Below are positions 16,853-24,512 of a stretch of DNA of 64,000 bases, one piece after another. Source of the DNA: Spirillospora albida (GTDB taxonomy: Bacteria; Actinomycetota; Actinomycetes; Streptosporangiales; Streptosporangiaceae); assembly GCF_000718255.1 (NCBI RefSeq), contig NZ_JOFJ01000003.1, positions 348,138 through 412,137 on the forward strand. Reading direction: 5' to 3'. Under the pieces are notes generated by a model, which saw nothing but the letters and a program-made list of their open reading frames with translations, was not told the origin of the DNA and did no database searches. How positions within the stretch are numbered: the stretch's first letter is position 1; each line of letters starts with the position of its first letter. Position numbers and translations under genes: made by a program.

Positions 16853-17629
16853 TCAGAACAGGGCGTCCGTTTCGTTGCCTGGACTATCCCCGTTCCCGGA
16901 CGGTTCTATGAGTTGCGGCCCGTTGTTTTTCACGTTGCTGACCAACGTGGAGACGGGAAAGGCGTCCATCGTCCCGGCCATGGCGGGCACGAGCAGGCCG
17001 CGCACCGTCTCCGTCTCGGTCAGGTCCGGATCGAGCCAGGCGTCCCACCGGTCCCGCTCGACGACCATCGGCATGCGGTCGTGGATCCGGCCGAGGTCGT
17101 CGGGCGCGTCGGTGGTGATGACCGTGCACGTCCAGACCCATTCGTCCTCGGGCGACTTCCACAGCTCGTACAGGCCGGCCATGGCCATGACGTGCCCGTC
17201 CTTGGGACGGATGAAGAACGGCTGCTTCTTCGGCCGCTTCGCCTTCTTCTCCCCCTCGGCCGGGTCCTGCCCCTCGAGCGCGTACCACTCGAAGTACCCG
17301 TCGGCGGGCAGCAGGCAGCGCCGCTTCGCGAACGCGCGCCGGAAGGACGGCTTCTCGTGCACCGTCTCCATCCGCGCGTTGATCATGCGGGACCCGATCG
17401 ACAGGTCCTTGGCCCACGACGGCACGAGCCCCCACCGCACCGTGCGCAGCTGCCGGACGGCCTCCTCCTCCGGGGCGTCCTTGGGGTGCCGCGCAAGCAC
17501 GACCGGCACCTGCTTGGTGGGCGCGACGTTGAAGTCGGGCTCGAGGTCGCCCTCCAGGGCGTCCACCTGCACCTGGAACTCGTCCAGCAGCTCCTGCCGC
17601 GCACGGGATGTCGCGTATCGACCGCACAT
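16853..17629 (-). CDS. SRAP/YedK-type abasic-site DNA-protein crosslink protein
   Basis: A 258-residue SOS-response-associated peptidase family protein. Translation from ATG 17629 gives MCGRYATS, exposing the catalytic Cys at position 2 after Met removal; the GTG-type start three codons earlier would block this, so it is rejected. Other family marks are NVAPTKQVPVV, INARMETVHEKPSFR, CLLPADGYFEWY (catalytic Glu) and GRIHDRMP (catalytic His). The protein crosslinks to abasic sites in single-stranded DNA and shields them. I see no LexA box (GAAC-N4-GTTC) immediately upstream. The M. tuberculosis counterpart (Rv3226c) also sits beside aroA. Confidence 0.93.
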   Translation of the reverse strand: MCGRYATSRARQELLDEFQVQVDALEGDLEPDFNVAPTKQVPVVLARHPKDAPEEEAVRQLRTVRWGLVPSWAKDLSIGSRMINARMETVHEKPSFRRAFAKRRCLLPADGYFEWYALEGQDPAEGEKKAKRPKKQPFFIRPKDGHVMAMAGLYELWKSPEDEWVWTCTVITTDAPDDLGRIHDRMPMVVERDRWDAWLDPDLTETETVRGLLVPAMAGTMDAFPVSTLVSNVKNNGPQLIEPSGNGDSPGNETDALF

Positions 17630-17755
17630 GCGCCCCATCCTGCCCCACCCCTACGACAACGGCCCGTCCCTCGCGGCCGGGGCGGTGGCCGTTCGCGGAC
17701 GGGCCGTTTCGGGCGGGGTCGCTTGAGGCGGGAAACGGTGGGCATGTAGGCGGTC

Positions 17756-18493
17756 ATGCGACCCTTCACCAGCATGGCGCGCCCGTTCGTGGCGGCCCCG
17801 TACATCGTGACCGGCATCGAGACGCTGCGGAACCCCCGCGAGCGCGCGACACAGGTCGGGCCGGCGGTCAAGCCCGTCGCCGACCGGATCGAGTGGATGC
17901 CGAAGGACCCCGAGACGCTCGTCCGGATCGAGGGCGCGATCAGCCTCGGCACCGGCGCGCTGCTGCTCACCGGGCGGTTCCGGCGGCTCAGCACGCTGCT
18001 GATGGCGGCGCAGCTGCTGCCCGCGCTCGCGACCGGGCACCGCTACTGGAACGAGGACGATCCCGACCGCCGCGCGAGCGAGCGGTCCCATCTGCTGAAG
18101 AACGCCGGGCTGTTCGGCGCGCTGATCATGGCGGGCGGCAACCCGCGCCGGTCGCCGCGCGGGACGGAGGTCCGGAAGATGGCGCGGGAGGCCAAGGGCC
18201 GCGGCGGCGCCGAGGCCAACGCGCTGCGCCGCGAGGCCGCCCGGCAGATCCACGAGGCGCGGGCGGCCGGGAAGCGCAACGCGTCCAAGGCCGCCAAGGC
18301 GTCCAAGTCCGTGTCCAAGTCGGTGTCGAAGTCCGGCGGGGGCAAGTTCGGCGGGGGCAGGTCCGGCGGCGTGTCGGGGATGATGGGCAAGTCGCAGGCG
18401 AAGGCCGGGAAGCTGATGGCGAAGACCGGCAGGGCGCCCAAGGGACGGATGACGCAGGCCAAGGGGAAGGCCAAGCAGCTCGTCTCGCGGTGA
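17756..18493 (+). CDS. DoxX-family membrane protein with Lys/Ser/Gly-rich tail
   Basis: A 245-residue protein. The first ~130 residues form a DoxX-like membrane region: VAAPYIVTGIETL, LVRIEGAISLGTGALLLTGR, and LSTLLMAAQLLPALATGHRYW. The last ~110 residues are basic and low-complexity, with repeated SKSVSKS and GGGKFGGGRSGG units, unlike typical DoxX proteins of ~130-180 residues. This tail is probably cytoplasmic and could bind nucleic acid or lipid; that is speculation. The DoxX function itself is poorly defined, sometimes linked to thiol or redox stress. Confidence 0.82.
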   Translation: MRPFTSMARPFVAAPYIVTGIETLRNPRERATQVGPAVKPVADRIEWMPKDPETLVRIEGAISLGTGALLLTGRFRRLSTLLMAAQLLPALATGHRYWNEDDPDRRASERSHLLKNAGLFGALIMAGGNPRRSPRGTEVRKMAREAKGRGGAEANALRREAARQIHEARAAGKRNASKAAKASKSVSKSVSKSGGGKFGGGRSGGVSGMMGKSQAKAGKLMAKTGRAPKGRMTQAKGKAKQLVSR

Positions 18494-18504
18494 CCCCCTG
18501 AACG

Positions 18505-18558
18505 GAGACTTAAGAAAGTCTCAAACACCTTGAACCCCGCACCGTTCGGGCCGCGTAC
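18505..18558 (+). promoter_or_regulatory. Inverted repeat and candidate ECF promoter
   Basis: GAGACTT and AAGTCTC (18505-18522) form a perfect 7-bp inverted repeat with a 4-base loop, 12 bp after the DoxX stop; it may be a weak terminator or an operator. Just downstream, GAACC (18532-18536) and CGTAC (18554-18558) are separated by 17 bp, a spacing and sequence typical of ECF promoters. The sigma gene starts 36 bp later, so autoregulation is plausible. Confidence 0.4.
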
Positions 18559-18593
18559 TGCCTCATGACGGACCGTTTCTCCGACGGAGACCC

Positions 18594-19145
18594 ATGGCAG
18601 TGCCCGGCAGGGCCGCGGCAGCGCGGCCGACAGCGGCCGCCGGCGACGAACACGTCGTCGGCGCGCTGTTTCGCGAGTACCATCGGCCTCTGCTCGCCTT
18701 CGTCCTCCGGCTGACCGGCGGCGACCGCCAGTGGGCCGAGGACGTCGTCCAAGAGACCATGATCCGGGCATGGCGGGGCGCCGGCCGGCTCGACCGGGGC
18801 GCGGCCTCGCTGCTGCCGTGGCTGGCCACGGTCGCCCGACGCATCGTGATCGACCATCGCCGGCAGCGGGGGGCGCGGCCGGTGGAGGTCGGTGACGGCC
18901 CCCTGGAGAACGTGCCGATGGCGGACGAGACGGACGGCCTGCTGCGGAAGGTCATCGTGGTGGAGGCGATGGGCGCGCTGTCGCCCGCGCATCGCCGGGT
19001 GCTGACGGAGACGGTGTTACGCGACCGGACGGTGAACCAGGCCGCGGAGGTCCTGGGCATCCCCGTCGGCACGGTCAAGTCGCGCGTGTACTACGCGCTT
19101 CGCGCCTTGCGCGTCGCTCTGGAGGAGAGGGGGGTGACCACGTGA
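18594..19145 (+). CDS. ECF-family RNA polymerase sigma factor
   Basis: A 183-residue group IV sigma factor. Region 2 is visible as FREYHRPLLAFVLRLTGGDRQWAEDVVQETMIRAWR, and region 4 as the HTH NQAAEVLGIPVGTVKSRVYYALRALR. The proposed ATG is 18594; the first ~18 residues are Ala-rich and may be dispensable. Its stop overlaps the downstream anti-sigma start by GTGA, the classic sigma/anti-sigma arrangement. The target regulon is unknown. A GAACC-N17-CGTAC element upstream suggests self-activation. Confidence 0.93.
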   Translation: MAVPGRAAAARPTAAAGDEHVVGALFREYHRPLLAFVLRLTGGDRQWAEDVVQETMIRAWRGAGRLDRGAASLLPWLATVARRIVIDHRRQRGARPVEVGDGPLENVPMADETDGLLRKVIVVEAMGALSPAHRRVLTETVLRDRTVNQAAEVLGIPVGTVKSRVYYALRALRVALEERGVTT

Positions 19146-19864
19146 CGGAGCGGGTGGAGCACACCGACGTCGGGGCGTACGCGCTCGGGCTGCTGGAGGA
19201 GGACGACCGGCTCGCGTTCGAGGCTCATCTGCGGGGCTGCGACGCGTGCGCGGCGGAACTCGGGCAGATGGCGGGCCTGGCCGGCGCCCTGGCCGGGCTC
19301 GGGCCGGTGGAGGAATCCCCGGACGCCGACGCCCCGGCCCCTGCGGACGAGGCGCCGGTGATCGACCTGATGCGCCGCAGGAGAGCGGCGGAACGGCGGT
19401 TCCGCCGCGGGACGGCCGTGATCGGCACGGCCGCGGCCGCGGCGTTCCTCGCGGCCGGCGTGACGATCGGCGCCGGGCTCGACGACGACCCGTCCGCTCC
19501 CGACGCGCACGCGTCCCACGGCCCCGCGCAGGCGCTGGTCATCTGGGGCGAGCGGCGTCAGGCCGCCGATCCGGAGACGGGGGCCTCCGGCGTGGTGGGG
19601 CTGGAGGGCAAGAAGTGGGGCACGCACGTCGGCCTGGAGCTGAAGGGGATCAAGGGGCCGCTGACCTGCCGCCTCGAGGCGGTGTCGCGGGACGGCACGC
19701 GGTCCGTCGTCACGGGCTGGCGGGTGCCGCCGCAGGGCTACGGCGTGCCGGGATCGCCGCAGCCGCTGGTGACGCACGGCGGCACCGCGACCGCGCGCGC
19801 CGATCTCGTCCGGTTCGAGGTGGTCGTCGACGGCGGCCGGACCCTGCTCGCCATCCCGGTCTGA
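19142..19864 (+). CDS. Membrane anti-sigma factor with zf-HC2-like domain
   Basis: A 240-residue protein. The N-terminal ZAS-like domain has HLRGCDAC (His-x3-Cys-x2-Cys) near residue 28. A Pro/Ala linker (~60-80) is followed by a single membrane segment (TAAAAAFLAAGVTIGAGL, ~97-115) and an extracytoplasmic RskA-like C-terminal domain ending in a strand-rich region. It should hold the ECF factor at the membrane until a signal outside triggers its release. It starts at GTG 19142 within the sigma stop. Confidence 0.9.
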   Translation: MTERVEHTDVGAYALGLLEEDDRLAFEAHLRGCDACAAELGQMAGLAGALAGLGPVEESPDADAPAPADEAPVIDLMRRRRAAERRFRRGTAVIGTAAAAAFLAAGVTIGAGLDDDPSAPDAHASHGPAQALVIWGERRQAADPETGASGVVGLEGKKWGTHVGLELKGIKGPLTCRLEAVSRDGTRSVVTGWRVPPQGYGVPGSPQPLVTHGGTATARADLVRFEVVVDGGRTLLAIPV

Positions 19865-19870
19865 GCGCGG

Positions 19871-19900
19871 GCCCGGTCCGAGCGCGGGGCCGGACCGGGC
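19871..19900 (+). terminator. Hairpin after the sigma/anti-sigma pair
   Basis: GCCCGGTCCG (19871-19880) and CGGACCGGGC (19891-19900) pair perfectly over 10 bp with a 10-base loop, 7 bp after the anti-sigma stop. The left arm is part of a direct repeat of the stop-codon region (19855-19871, 19872-19888, 19908-19924). Confidence 0.55.
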
Positions 19901-19952
19901 ACGGCGGCCCGGTCCGAGCGGCGGCCCTCCGGGCGCCCGATAATCTTGGGGC

Positions 19953-21227
19953 ATGTCCGCTCCGCACTGGCCCGCCCCTGTCGCGCCCGGCCCCGTCGAC
20001 GCCGTCGTGCCGATCCCCGGTTCCAAGTCGATGACGAACCGCGCGCTGATCCTGGCCGCGCTGGCCGGTGATCCGGTGCGGATCGTCCGGCCGCTGCGCA
20101 GCCGCGACACCGCCCTGATGGCGGGGGCGCTGCGGGCGCTCGGCGTGGCGGTGCGCGACGACGGCGACGACTGGGAGGTCGTCCCGGGTGAGCTGACCGG
20201 CCCCGCCCGGGTGGACGTGGGTCTCGCCGGGACGGTGATGCGGTTCCTGCCGCCCGTCGCGGCGCTCGCGGCGGGCGAGGTCGCGATCGACGGCGACCCG
20301 CGCGCGCGGGAGCGCCCGATGGGCCCGATCATCACGGCGCTGCGGGCGCTCGGCGCGGACATCGACGACGGCGGGCGCGGCGCGCTCCCCTTCGTCGTGC
20401 GGGGCACGGGCGCGGTGCCCGGCGGCCCCGTCACGATCGACGCGTCGGGATCGTCGCAGCTGGTGTCGGGGCTGCTGCTGGCCGCTCCCCGGTTCGGCAA
20501 GGGCGTGGAGGTGCGGCACGAGGGCCCGCCCGTGCCGTCCGCGCCGCACCTGGCGATGACCGTGCGGATGCTCCGGGACGCGGGCGCCCAGGTCGACGCG
20601 GGCGACGACGTGTGGCGAGTCGCTCCCGGCCCGCTGCGCGGCGGGACGTCCGTCATCGAACCGGACCTGTCGAACGCGGCGCAGTTCCTCGGCGCGGCCC
20701 TGGTCACCGGCGGCCGGGTCACCGTCCCCGGCTGGCCCGCGGAGACGACGCAGCCGGGCGACGCGCTGCGCGGGCTGCTCGCGCAGATGGGCGCCGAGGT
20801 CGCGTGGAGCCCCGACGGGCTGACCGTCCGCGGCACCGGCGCGTTCCGGGGCCTGGACGCCGACCTGCACGAGGTCGGCGAGCTGACCCCCGTCCTCGCG
20901 GCCCTCGCCGCGCTGGCGGGCTCGCCGTCCCGGCTGACCGGCATCGCGCACCTGCGCGGCCACGAGACCGACCGGCTCGCCGCGCTGGTCGCCGAGATCA
21001 ACGGGCTGGGCGGCGACGTGCGGGAGCTGCCGGACGGGCTGGAGATCCGGCCCCGGCCACTGCGCGGCGGAGTCTTCCGCACCTACGACGACCACCGTAT
21101 GGTCATGGCGGCGGCGGTGCTCGGCCTCGCCGTCCCCGGTGTCGAGGTGGAGAACGCCGCGACCGTGGGCAAGACACTTCCGGACTTCACGGAACGGTGG
21201 GCGTCGCTGGTGGCGTCCGCCGCGTAG
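19953..21227 (+). CDS. aroA: 3-phosphoshikimate 1-carboxyvinyltransferase (EPSP synthase)
   Basis: A 424-residue enzyme of the shikimate pathway that joins PEP to shikimate-3-phosphate. PGSKSMTNRALILAALA supplies the N-terminal substrate-binding Lys/Ser. DVGLAGTVMRFLPP, SGSSQLVSGLLLA and the C-terminal TYDDHRMVMAAAVLGL are standard signatures. The length matches the actinobacterial family. rsgA follows about 40 bp downstream, and an SRAP gene lies upstream, as in M. tuberculosis Rv3226c-Rv3228. Confidence 0.97.
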   Translation: MSAPHWPAPVAPGPVDAVVPIPGSKSMTNRALILAALAGDPVRIVRPLRSRDTALMAGALRALGVAVRDDGDDWEVVPGELTGPARVDVGLAGTVMRFLPPVAALAAGEVAIDGDPRARERPMGPIITALRALGADIDDGGRGALPFVVRGTGAVPGGPVTIDASGSSQLVSGLLLAAPRFGKGVEVRHEGPPVPSAPHLAMTVRMLRDAGAQVDAGDDVWRVAPGPLRGGTSVIEPDLSNAAQFLGAALVTGGRVTVPGWPAETTQPGDALRGLLAQMGAEVAWSPDGLTVRGTGAFRGLDADLHEVGELTPVLAALAALAGSPSRLTGIAHLRGHETDRLAALVAEINGLGGDVRELPDGLEIRPRPLRGGVFRTYDDHRMVMAAAVLGLAVPGVEVENAATVGKTLPDFTERWASLVASAA

Positions 21228-21264
21228 CCGAACCGGGCAGACGAGCAGGACAGGGGTCGGAGCG

Positions 21265-22272
21265 CTGGCACGCCGAACAGGGGACTACGACGAGGACGAC
21301 GTCCGGGTGCGGCCCGGCCGCCGCGGGACCCGCCCGCGCACCCGCCGCCGCCCGGCGCACGAGGACGCCGCGGCGGGCTTCGTCATGGCCGTCGACCGCG
21401 GCCGCTACCGCTGCCTGCTCGATCCCGGCACGGACGGCGAACGCGAGGTCACCGCGATGCGCGCCCGGGAGCTCGGCCGCAAGGGCGTCGTGGTCGGCGA
21501 CCGGGTCGCGCTGGTCGGGGACGTGTCCGGCACGCCCGACACGCTGGCCCGGATCGTCCGGGTGGAGCCGCGCGCGTCGGCGCTGCGCCGCACCGCCGAC
21601 GACACCGATCCGTTCGAGCGGATCATCGTGGCGAACGCCGACCAGCTCGTCATCGTGACGGCCCTCGCCGACCCCGAACCGCGCCCCCGGATGATCGACC
21701 GGCAGCTCGTCGCCGGCTACGACGCCGGCATGGACCCGCTGCTGTGCCTCACGAAGGCCGACCTCGCGGACCCGGCGAACCTCGTCGCCGAGTACGCCCC
21801 CCTCGGGGTCCCCTATGTCGTGACGCGGCGCGGCGACCCGCCGGACGCCCTGCGCGAGCACCTCGCGGGCCGCACCAGCGTCCTCGTCGGGCACTCGGGC
21901 GTCGGGAAGTCGACGCTGGTGAACGCCCTCGTCCCGGACGCGGCGCGCGCCGTGAGCCACGTCAACGCGGTCACCGGCCGGGGCCGGCACACCTCGTCGT
22001 CCGCGCTGGCCCTCGAGCTCCCCGGCCGGGACGGCTGGATCATCGACACCCCCGGCGTCCGCAGCTTCGGCCTCGCGCACATCAGGCCCGAGAACGTCAT
22101 CAACGCGTTCGAGGACCTCGCCGAAGGCGCCGCCGAACGCTGCCCGCCCGCATGCGACCACTTCCAGGAGGACTGCGGGCTGGACGGATGGGTCGAGGAG
22201 GGCCACGCCACCCGGGCCCGCCTCGATTCGCTCCGCCGCCTGCTCGCCAGCCGCGAGGGCGAAGCCGACTAG
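21265..22272 (+). CDS. rsgA: Ribosome small-subunit-dependent GTPase RsgA
   Basis: A ~335-residue circularly permuted GTPase that assists late 30S assembly. Domains in order are a basic tail (RPGRRGTRPRTRRRP), an OB fold (~40-105), the permuted G domain with TKAD (G4), GHSGVGKST (G1 P-loop) and DTPGVRSFGL (G3), and a C-terminal zinc site with CPPACDHFQEDC. Conserved DYDEDDVRVRP precedes the only nearby standard start (GTG 21307), and no ATG, GTG or TTG lies in frame between 21139 and 21307. I therefore place the start at CTG 21265 behind GGGGTCGGAG. GTG 21307 is the fallback. Confidence 0.93.
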   Translation: MARRTGDYDEDDVRVRPGRRGTRPRTRRRPAHEDAAAGFVMAVDRGRYRCLLDPGTDGEREVTAMRARELGRKGVVVGDRVALVGDVSGTPDTLARIVRVEPRASALRRTADDTDPFERIIVANADQLVIVTALADPEPRPRMIDRQLVAGYDAGMDPLLCLTKADLADPANLVAEYAPLGVPYVVTRRGDPPDALREHLAGRTSVLVGHSGVGKSTLVNALVPDAARAVSHVNAVTGRGRHTSSSALALELPGRDGWIIDTPGVRSFGLAHIRPENVINAFEDLAEGAAERCPPACDHFQEDCGLDGWVEEGHATRARLDSLRRLLASREGEAD

Positions 22273-22294
22273 AAGGGCCGCGGGGACGGGCCGG

Positions 22295-23137
22295 CTAGGG
22301 GTTCTCGAACAGGCCGCGGGCGCGGGCCTCCACCTCGTTCAAAGCCTTGACGTGTTCGGGCGCCAGTTCCTCGACGCAGCGGGTGAGGGCCTCGGCGACC
22401 GAGCTGAAGGCGGTCTCCTCGGCGCCGCGCAGCGCGGCCCGGACGGTCGCGGAGCGGGCGCCGAGCGCGGCCCATTCCAGTTCGAGGCGGGCGACGGCCT
22501 CGTCGAAGGCGTGGGCGGTCCCGGCCGCAGCCTTGCGCAGCTCGTCCGGGATGGGGCCGCGGCCCGCCTGCCGCGCGCGGGTCGAGAGGCTGGAGATCTG
22601 CCCGGCGAGGGACAGCCCCTCGCGGGCGAGCGGCAGCACCTCGTGGATGAGGTCGGTCACGGCCTTCGCGAGCTCCTCGACGCGCGTCAGCAGCGTCCGC
22701 GTCGCGTCCTCCAGCGCGGCGGCCGTGCGGGCGGCGACCCGTTCCGCCACGTCGCGCTGGCGGCGGGACAGCGCGGGGACGAGGTCGCCGTCCATGAAGC
22801 GGCGCAGCTCCCGCTCGCGGTCGGCGGCGCCGGGACGCTCCGCCCAGTCGGCCCACACCCGCTCGACGCGCTCCCGGCCGGACGCCTCGATCTCGCCGTT
22901 GACCTCCTGCAGCGCCTCCCCCGCACGGGCCTTCAGGCGTTCGACGCGCTCGTAGAGGGCGTCCCGTTTGAAGGGCTCGTTGAGCTCGTTGAGCTGCGCC
23001 TGCAGCCGCCGGGACACGTCGATGGCGTGTTCGGCGAGCGGGACGAGTCGGTCGGCGAGCTCGTCGAGCGTCCGGGACCGCCGCGGGTCCGTCAGCTCGG
23101 CCACCCAGCCGGGAAGGTCGTGCACCATGGCCCCCAT
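22295..23137 (-). CDS. Helical coiled-coil protein of unknown function
   Basis: A 280-residue protein predicted almost entirely helical and rich in Ala, Glu and Arg, with heptad-like stretches (VSRRLQAQLNELNEPF; ARTAAALEDATRTLLTRVEELAKAV). It has no membrane segment or signal peptide and no motif I recognise. The start is ATG 23137 with GGAG seven bases upstream; a second ATG at 23128 is possible. It converges with rsgA and diverges from hisN. A cytoplasmic scaffold or chromosome- or division-associated role is conceivable but unsupported. Confidence 0.75.
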   Translation of the reverse strand: MGAMVHDLPGWVAELTDPRRSRTLDELADRLVPLAEHAIDVSRRLQAQLNELNEPFKRDALYERVERLKARAGEALQEVNGEIEASGRERVERVWADWAERPGAADRERELRRFMDGDLVPALSRRQRDVAERVAARTAAALEDATRTLLTRVEELAKAVTDLIHEVLPLAREGLSLAGQISSLSTRARQAGRGPIPDELRKAAAGTAHAFDEAVARLELEWAALGARSATVRAALRGAEETAFSSVAEALTRCVEELAPEHVKALNEVEARARGLFENP

Positions 23138-23251
23138 GCTGCCACTCCGGCCCTCCCCGCCGGTCCCGGAGAGCGGAATGCCAGGCCGAATGGCGGGTCG
23201 GCGGGGGGTGAGAGTGTCGGTGCGGCCCGTGATCGCGGTAGCGTGCACGCC

Positions 23252-24058
23252 GTGGCGGGCTATTCCGATGACCTGCGTCTCGCGCACGTACTGGCGGACG
23301 GGGCCGACGACATCACGACGAAGCGCTTCCGCGCGCTCGATCTCGACATCGAGACCAAGCCTGACCTGACGCCGGTCAGCGACGCCGACCGCAGCGTCGA
23401 GGAGCAGATACGCGGCACGCTGAGCCGGGCGCGGCCGCGCGACGCGGTGATCGGCGAGGAGTACGGCCGGACGGGCTACGGCAACCGCTGCTGGATCATC
23501 GACCCGATCGACGCGACGAAGAACTTCGTGCGGGGCGTCCCGGTGTGGGCGACGCTGATCGCGCTGATGGAGAACGACCAGGTGGTGGTGGGGGTCGTGT
23601 CGGCTCCCGCCCTGCACCGCCGGTGGTGGGCGGCGCGCGGCGGCGGCGCGTGGACGGGCCGCAGCCTGACCCGCGCGACCCGGATGTCGGTGTCGTCGGT
23701 GGCGGAGATGCCGGACGCGTCGCTGTCGTTCTCCAGCCTGGGCGGCTGGGAGGAGGGCGGCCGGCTGGAGCGGTTCCTCGACCTGACCCGCGAGGTGTGG
23801 CGGACGCGGGCGTTCGGCGACTTCTGGTCGCACATGATGGTGGCCGAGGGCGTCATCGACATCTCCGCGGAACCGGAGGTGTCGCTGTGGGACCTCGCCG
23901 CGCTCCAGGTGATCGTGGAGGAGGCGGGCGGGATGTTCACCGACCTGTCGGGCGTCCCCGGCCCGGACGGCGGCAGCGTCGTCTGCACGAACGGCAGGCT
24001 GCACGCGGACGTGCTCCGCACCCTGGGCGGCGGCCAGCTGTCCCTGCGCATCGACTGA
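23252..24058 (+). CDS. hisN: Histidinol-phosphatase, inositol-monophosphatase family
   Basis: A 268-residue metal-dependent phosphatase. Motifs are GEEYG (Glu ligand), WIIDPIDATKNFVRG (core metal site) and the C-terminal EVSLWDLAAL. The N-terminus SDDLRLAHVLADGADDITTKRF and VRGVPVWATLIAL match actinobacterial HisN, which dephosphorylates L-histidinol phosphate. The usual DPIDGT reads DPIDAT here, a Gly-to-Ala change inside the metal loop. The start is GTG 23252. A tandem-repeat array begins right at its stop codon. Confidence 0.9.
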   Translation: MAGYSDDLRLAHVLADGADDITTKRFRALDLDIETKPDLTPVSDADRSVEEQIRGTLSRARPRDAVIGEEYGRTGYGNRCWIIDPIDATKNFVRGVPVWATLIALMENDQVVVGVVSAPALHRRWWAARGGGAWTGRSLTRATRMSVSSVAEMPDASLSFSSLGGWEEGGRLERFLDLTREVWRTRAFGDFWSHMMVAEGVIDISAEPEVSLWDLAALQVIVEEAGGMFTDLSGVPGPDGGSVVCTNGRLHADVLRTLGGGQLSLRID

Positions 24059-24180
24059 GACCGGCGTCGAATGACCGGGCGCATGCGATGACCATGCCGA
24101 TCGAATGACCGTGCCGATCGGGAGACCAGGCGGATCGGTGACCAGGCGGATCGCGTGACCAGGCGGATCGGGTGACCTGA
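24056..24180. repeat. ~17-bp tandem repeat array starting at the hisN stop
   Basis: From 24070, units of 16-17 bp follow one another: 24070-24086, 24087-24103, 24104-24120, 24121-24137, 24138-24153, 24154-24170 and a partial unit to 24180. The consensus is about RRTGACCAKGCSGATCG; the last three share TGACCAGGCGGATCG or a one-base variant. The first, degenerate unit includes the hisN stop (ATCGACTGAGACC). No gene lies in 24059-24287 apart from this array and the promoter region of the small downstream gene. Confidence 0.85.
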
Positions 24181-24287
24181 CTCTGGGGCGCCCTGATGCT
24201 GGCCCCGCGGTCACTCACGGCATACCGTGGAACGGCGGTCGCGGGACGGTCGTTGTCCTGAGGGGCGGCCCGTTCGGAGGTGGAGTC

Positions 24288-24479
24288 ATGTCGACCCAGA
24301 CCAAGGTCGTGATCGGCGGCGTCGTCGTCGGGTTCCTGACCCTGTTCGTGTTCCCGTGGTGGGTGAGCGCCCTGATCATCCTCGGTGTGCTGGGCGCGCC
24401 GCTGGCCGGCTACCTGATGCTCGACCCGGCCCAGCGCAGGCGGCTTCGCGCCCAGGGCCGCAAGCGCCTCGGCAGCTGA
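24288..24479 (+). CDS. Small membrane protein
   Basis: A 63-residue protein with two adjacent hydrophobic stretches (VVIGGVVVGFLTLFVFPWW, then ALIILGVLGAPLAGYLML) and a basic C-terminal tail (RRRLRAQGRKR). GGAGG lies 7 bases before the ATG. It has no family I recognise. It stands alone between the hisN repeat array and a convergent carboxylesterase gene. Confidence 0.7.
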   Translation: MSTQTKVVIGGVVVGFLTLFVFPWWVSALIILGVLGAPLAGYLMLDPAQRRRLRAQGRKRLGS

Positions 24480-24512
24480 GCGGCGCGTCCGCCCGCTGCC
24501 GAGGGCCGGTTC

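Noticed and set aside
17630..17755. LexA box upstream of the SRAP gene
   Set aside because: No GAAC-N4-GTTC or close variant is visible.
24070..24180. 17-bp array considered as a CRISPR or plasmid-type iteron origin
   Set aside because: Units are contiguous and degenerate, with no spacer, replication gene or AT-rich melting region nearby.
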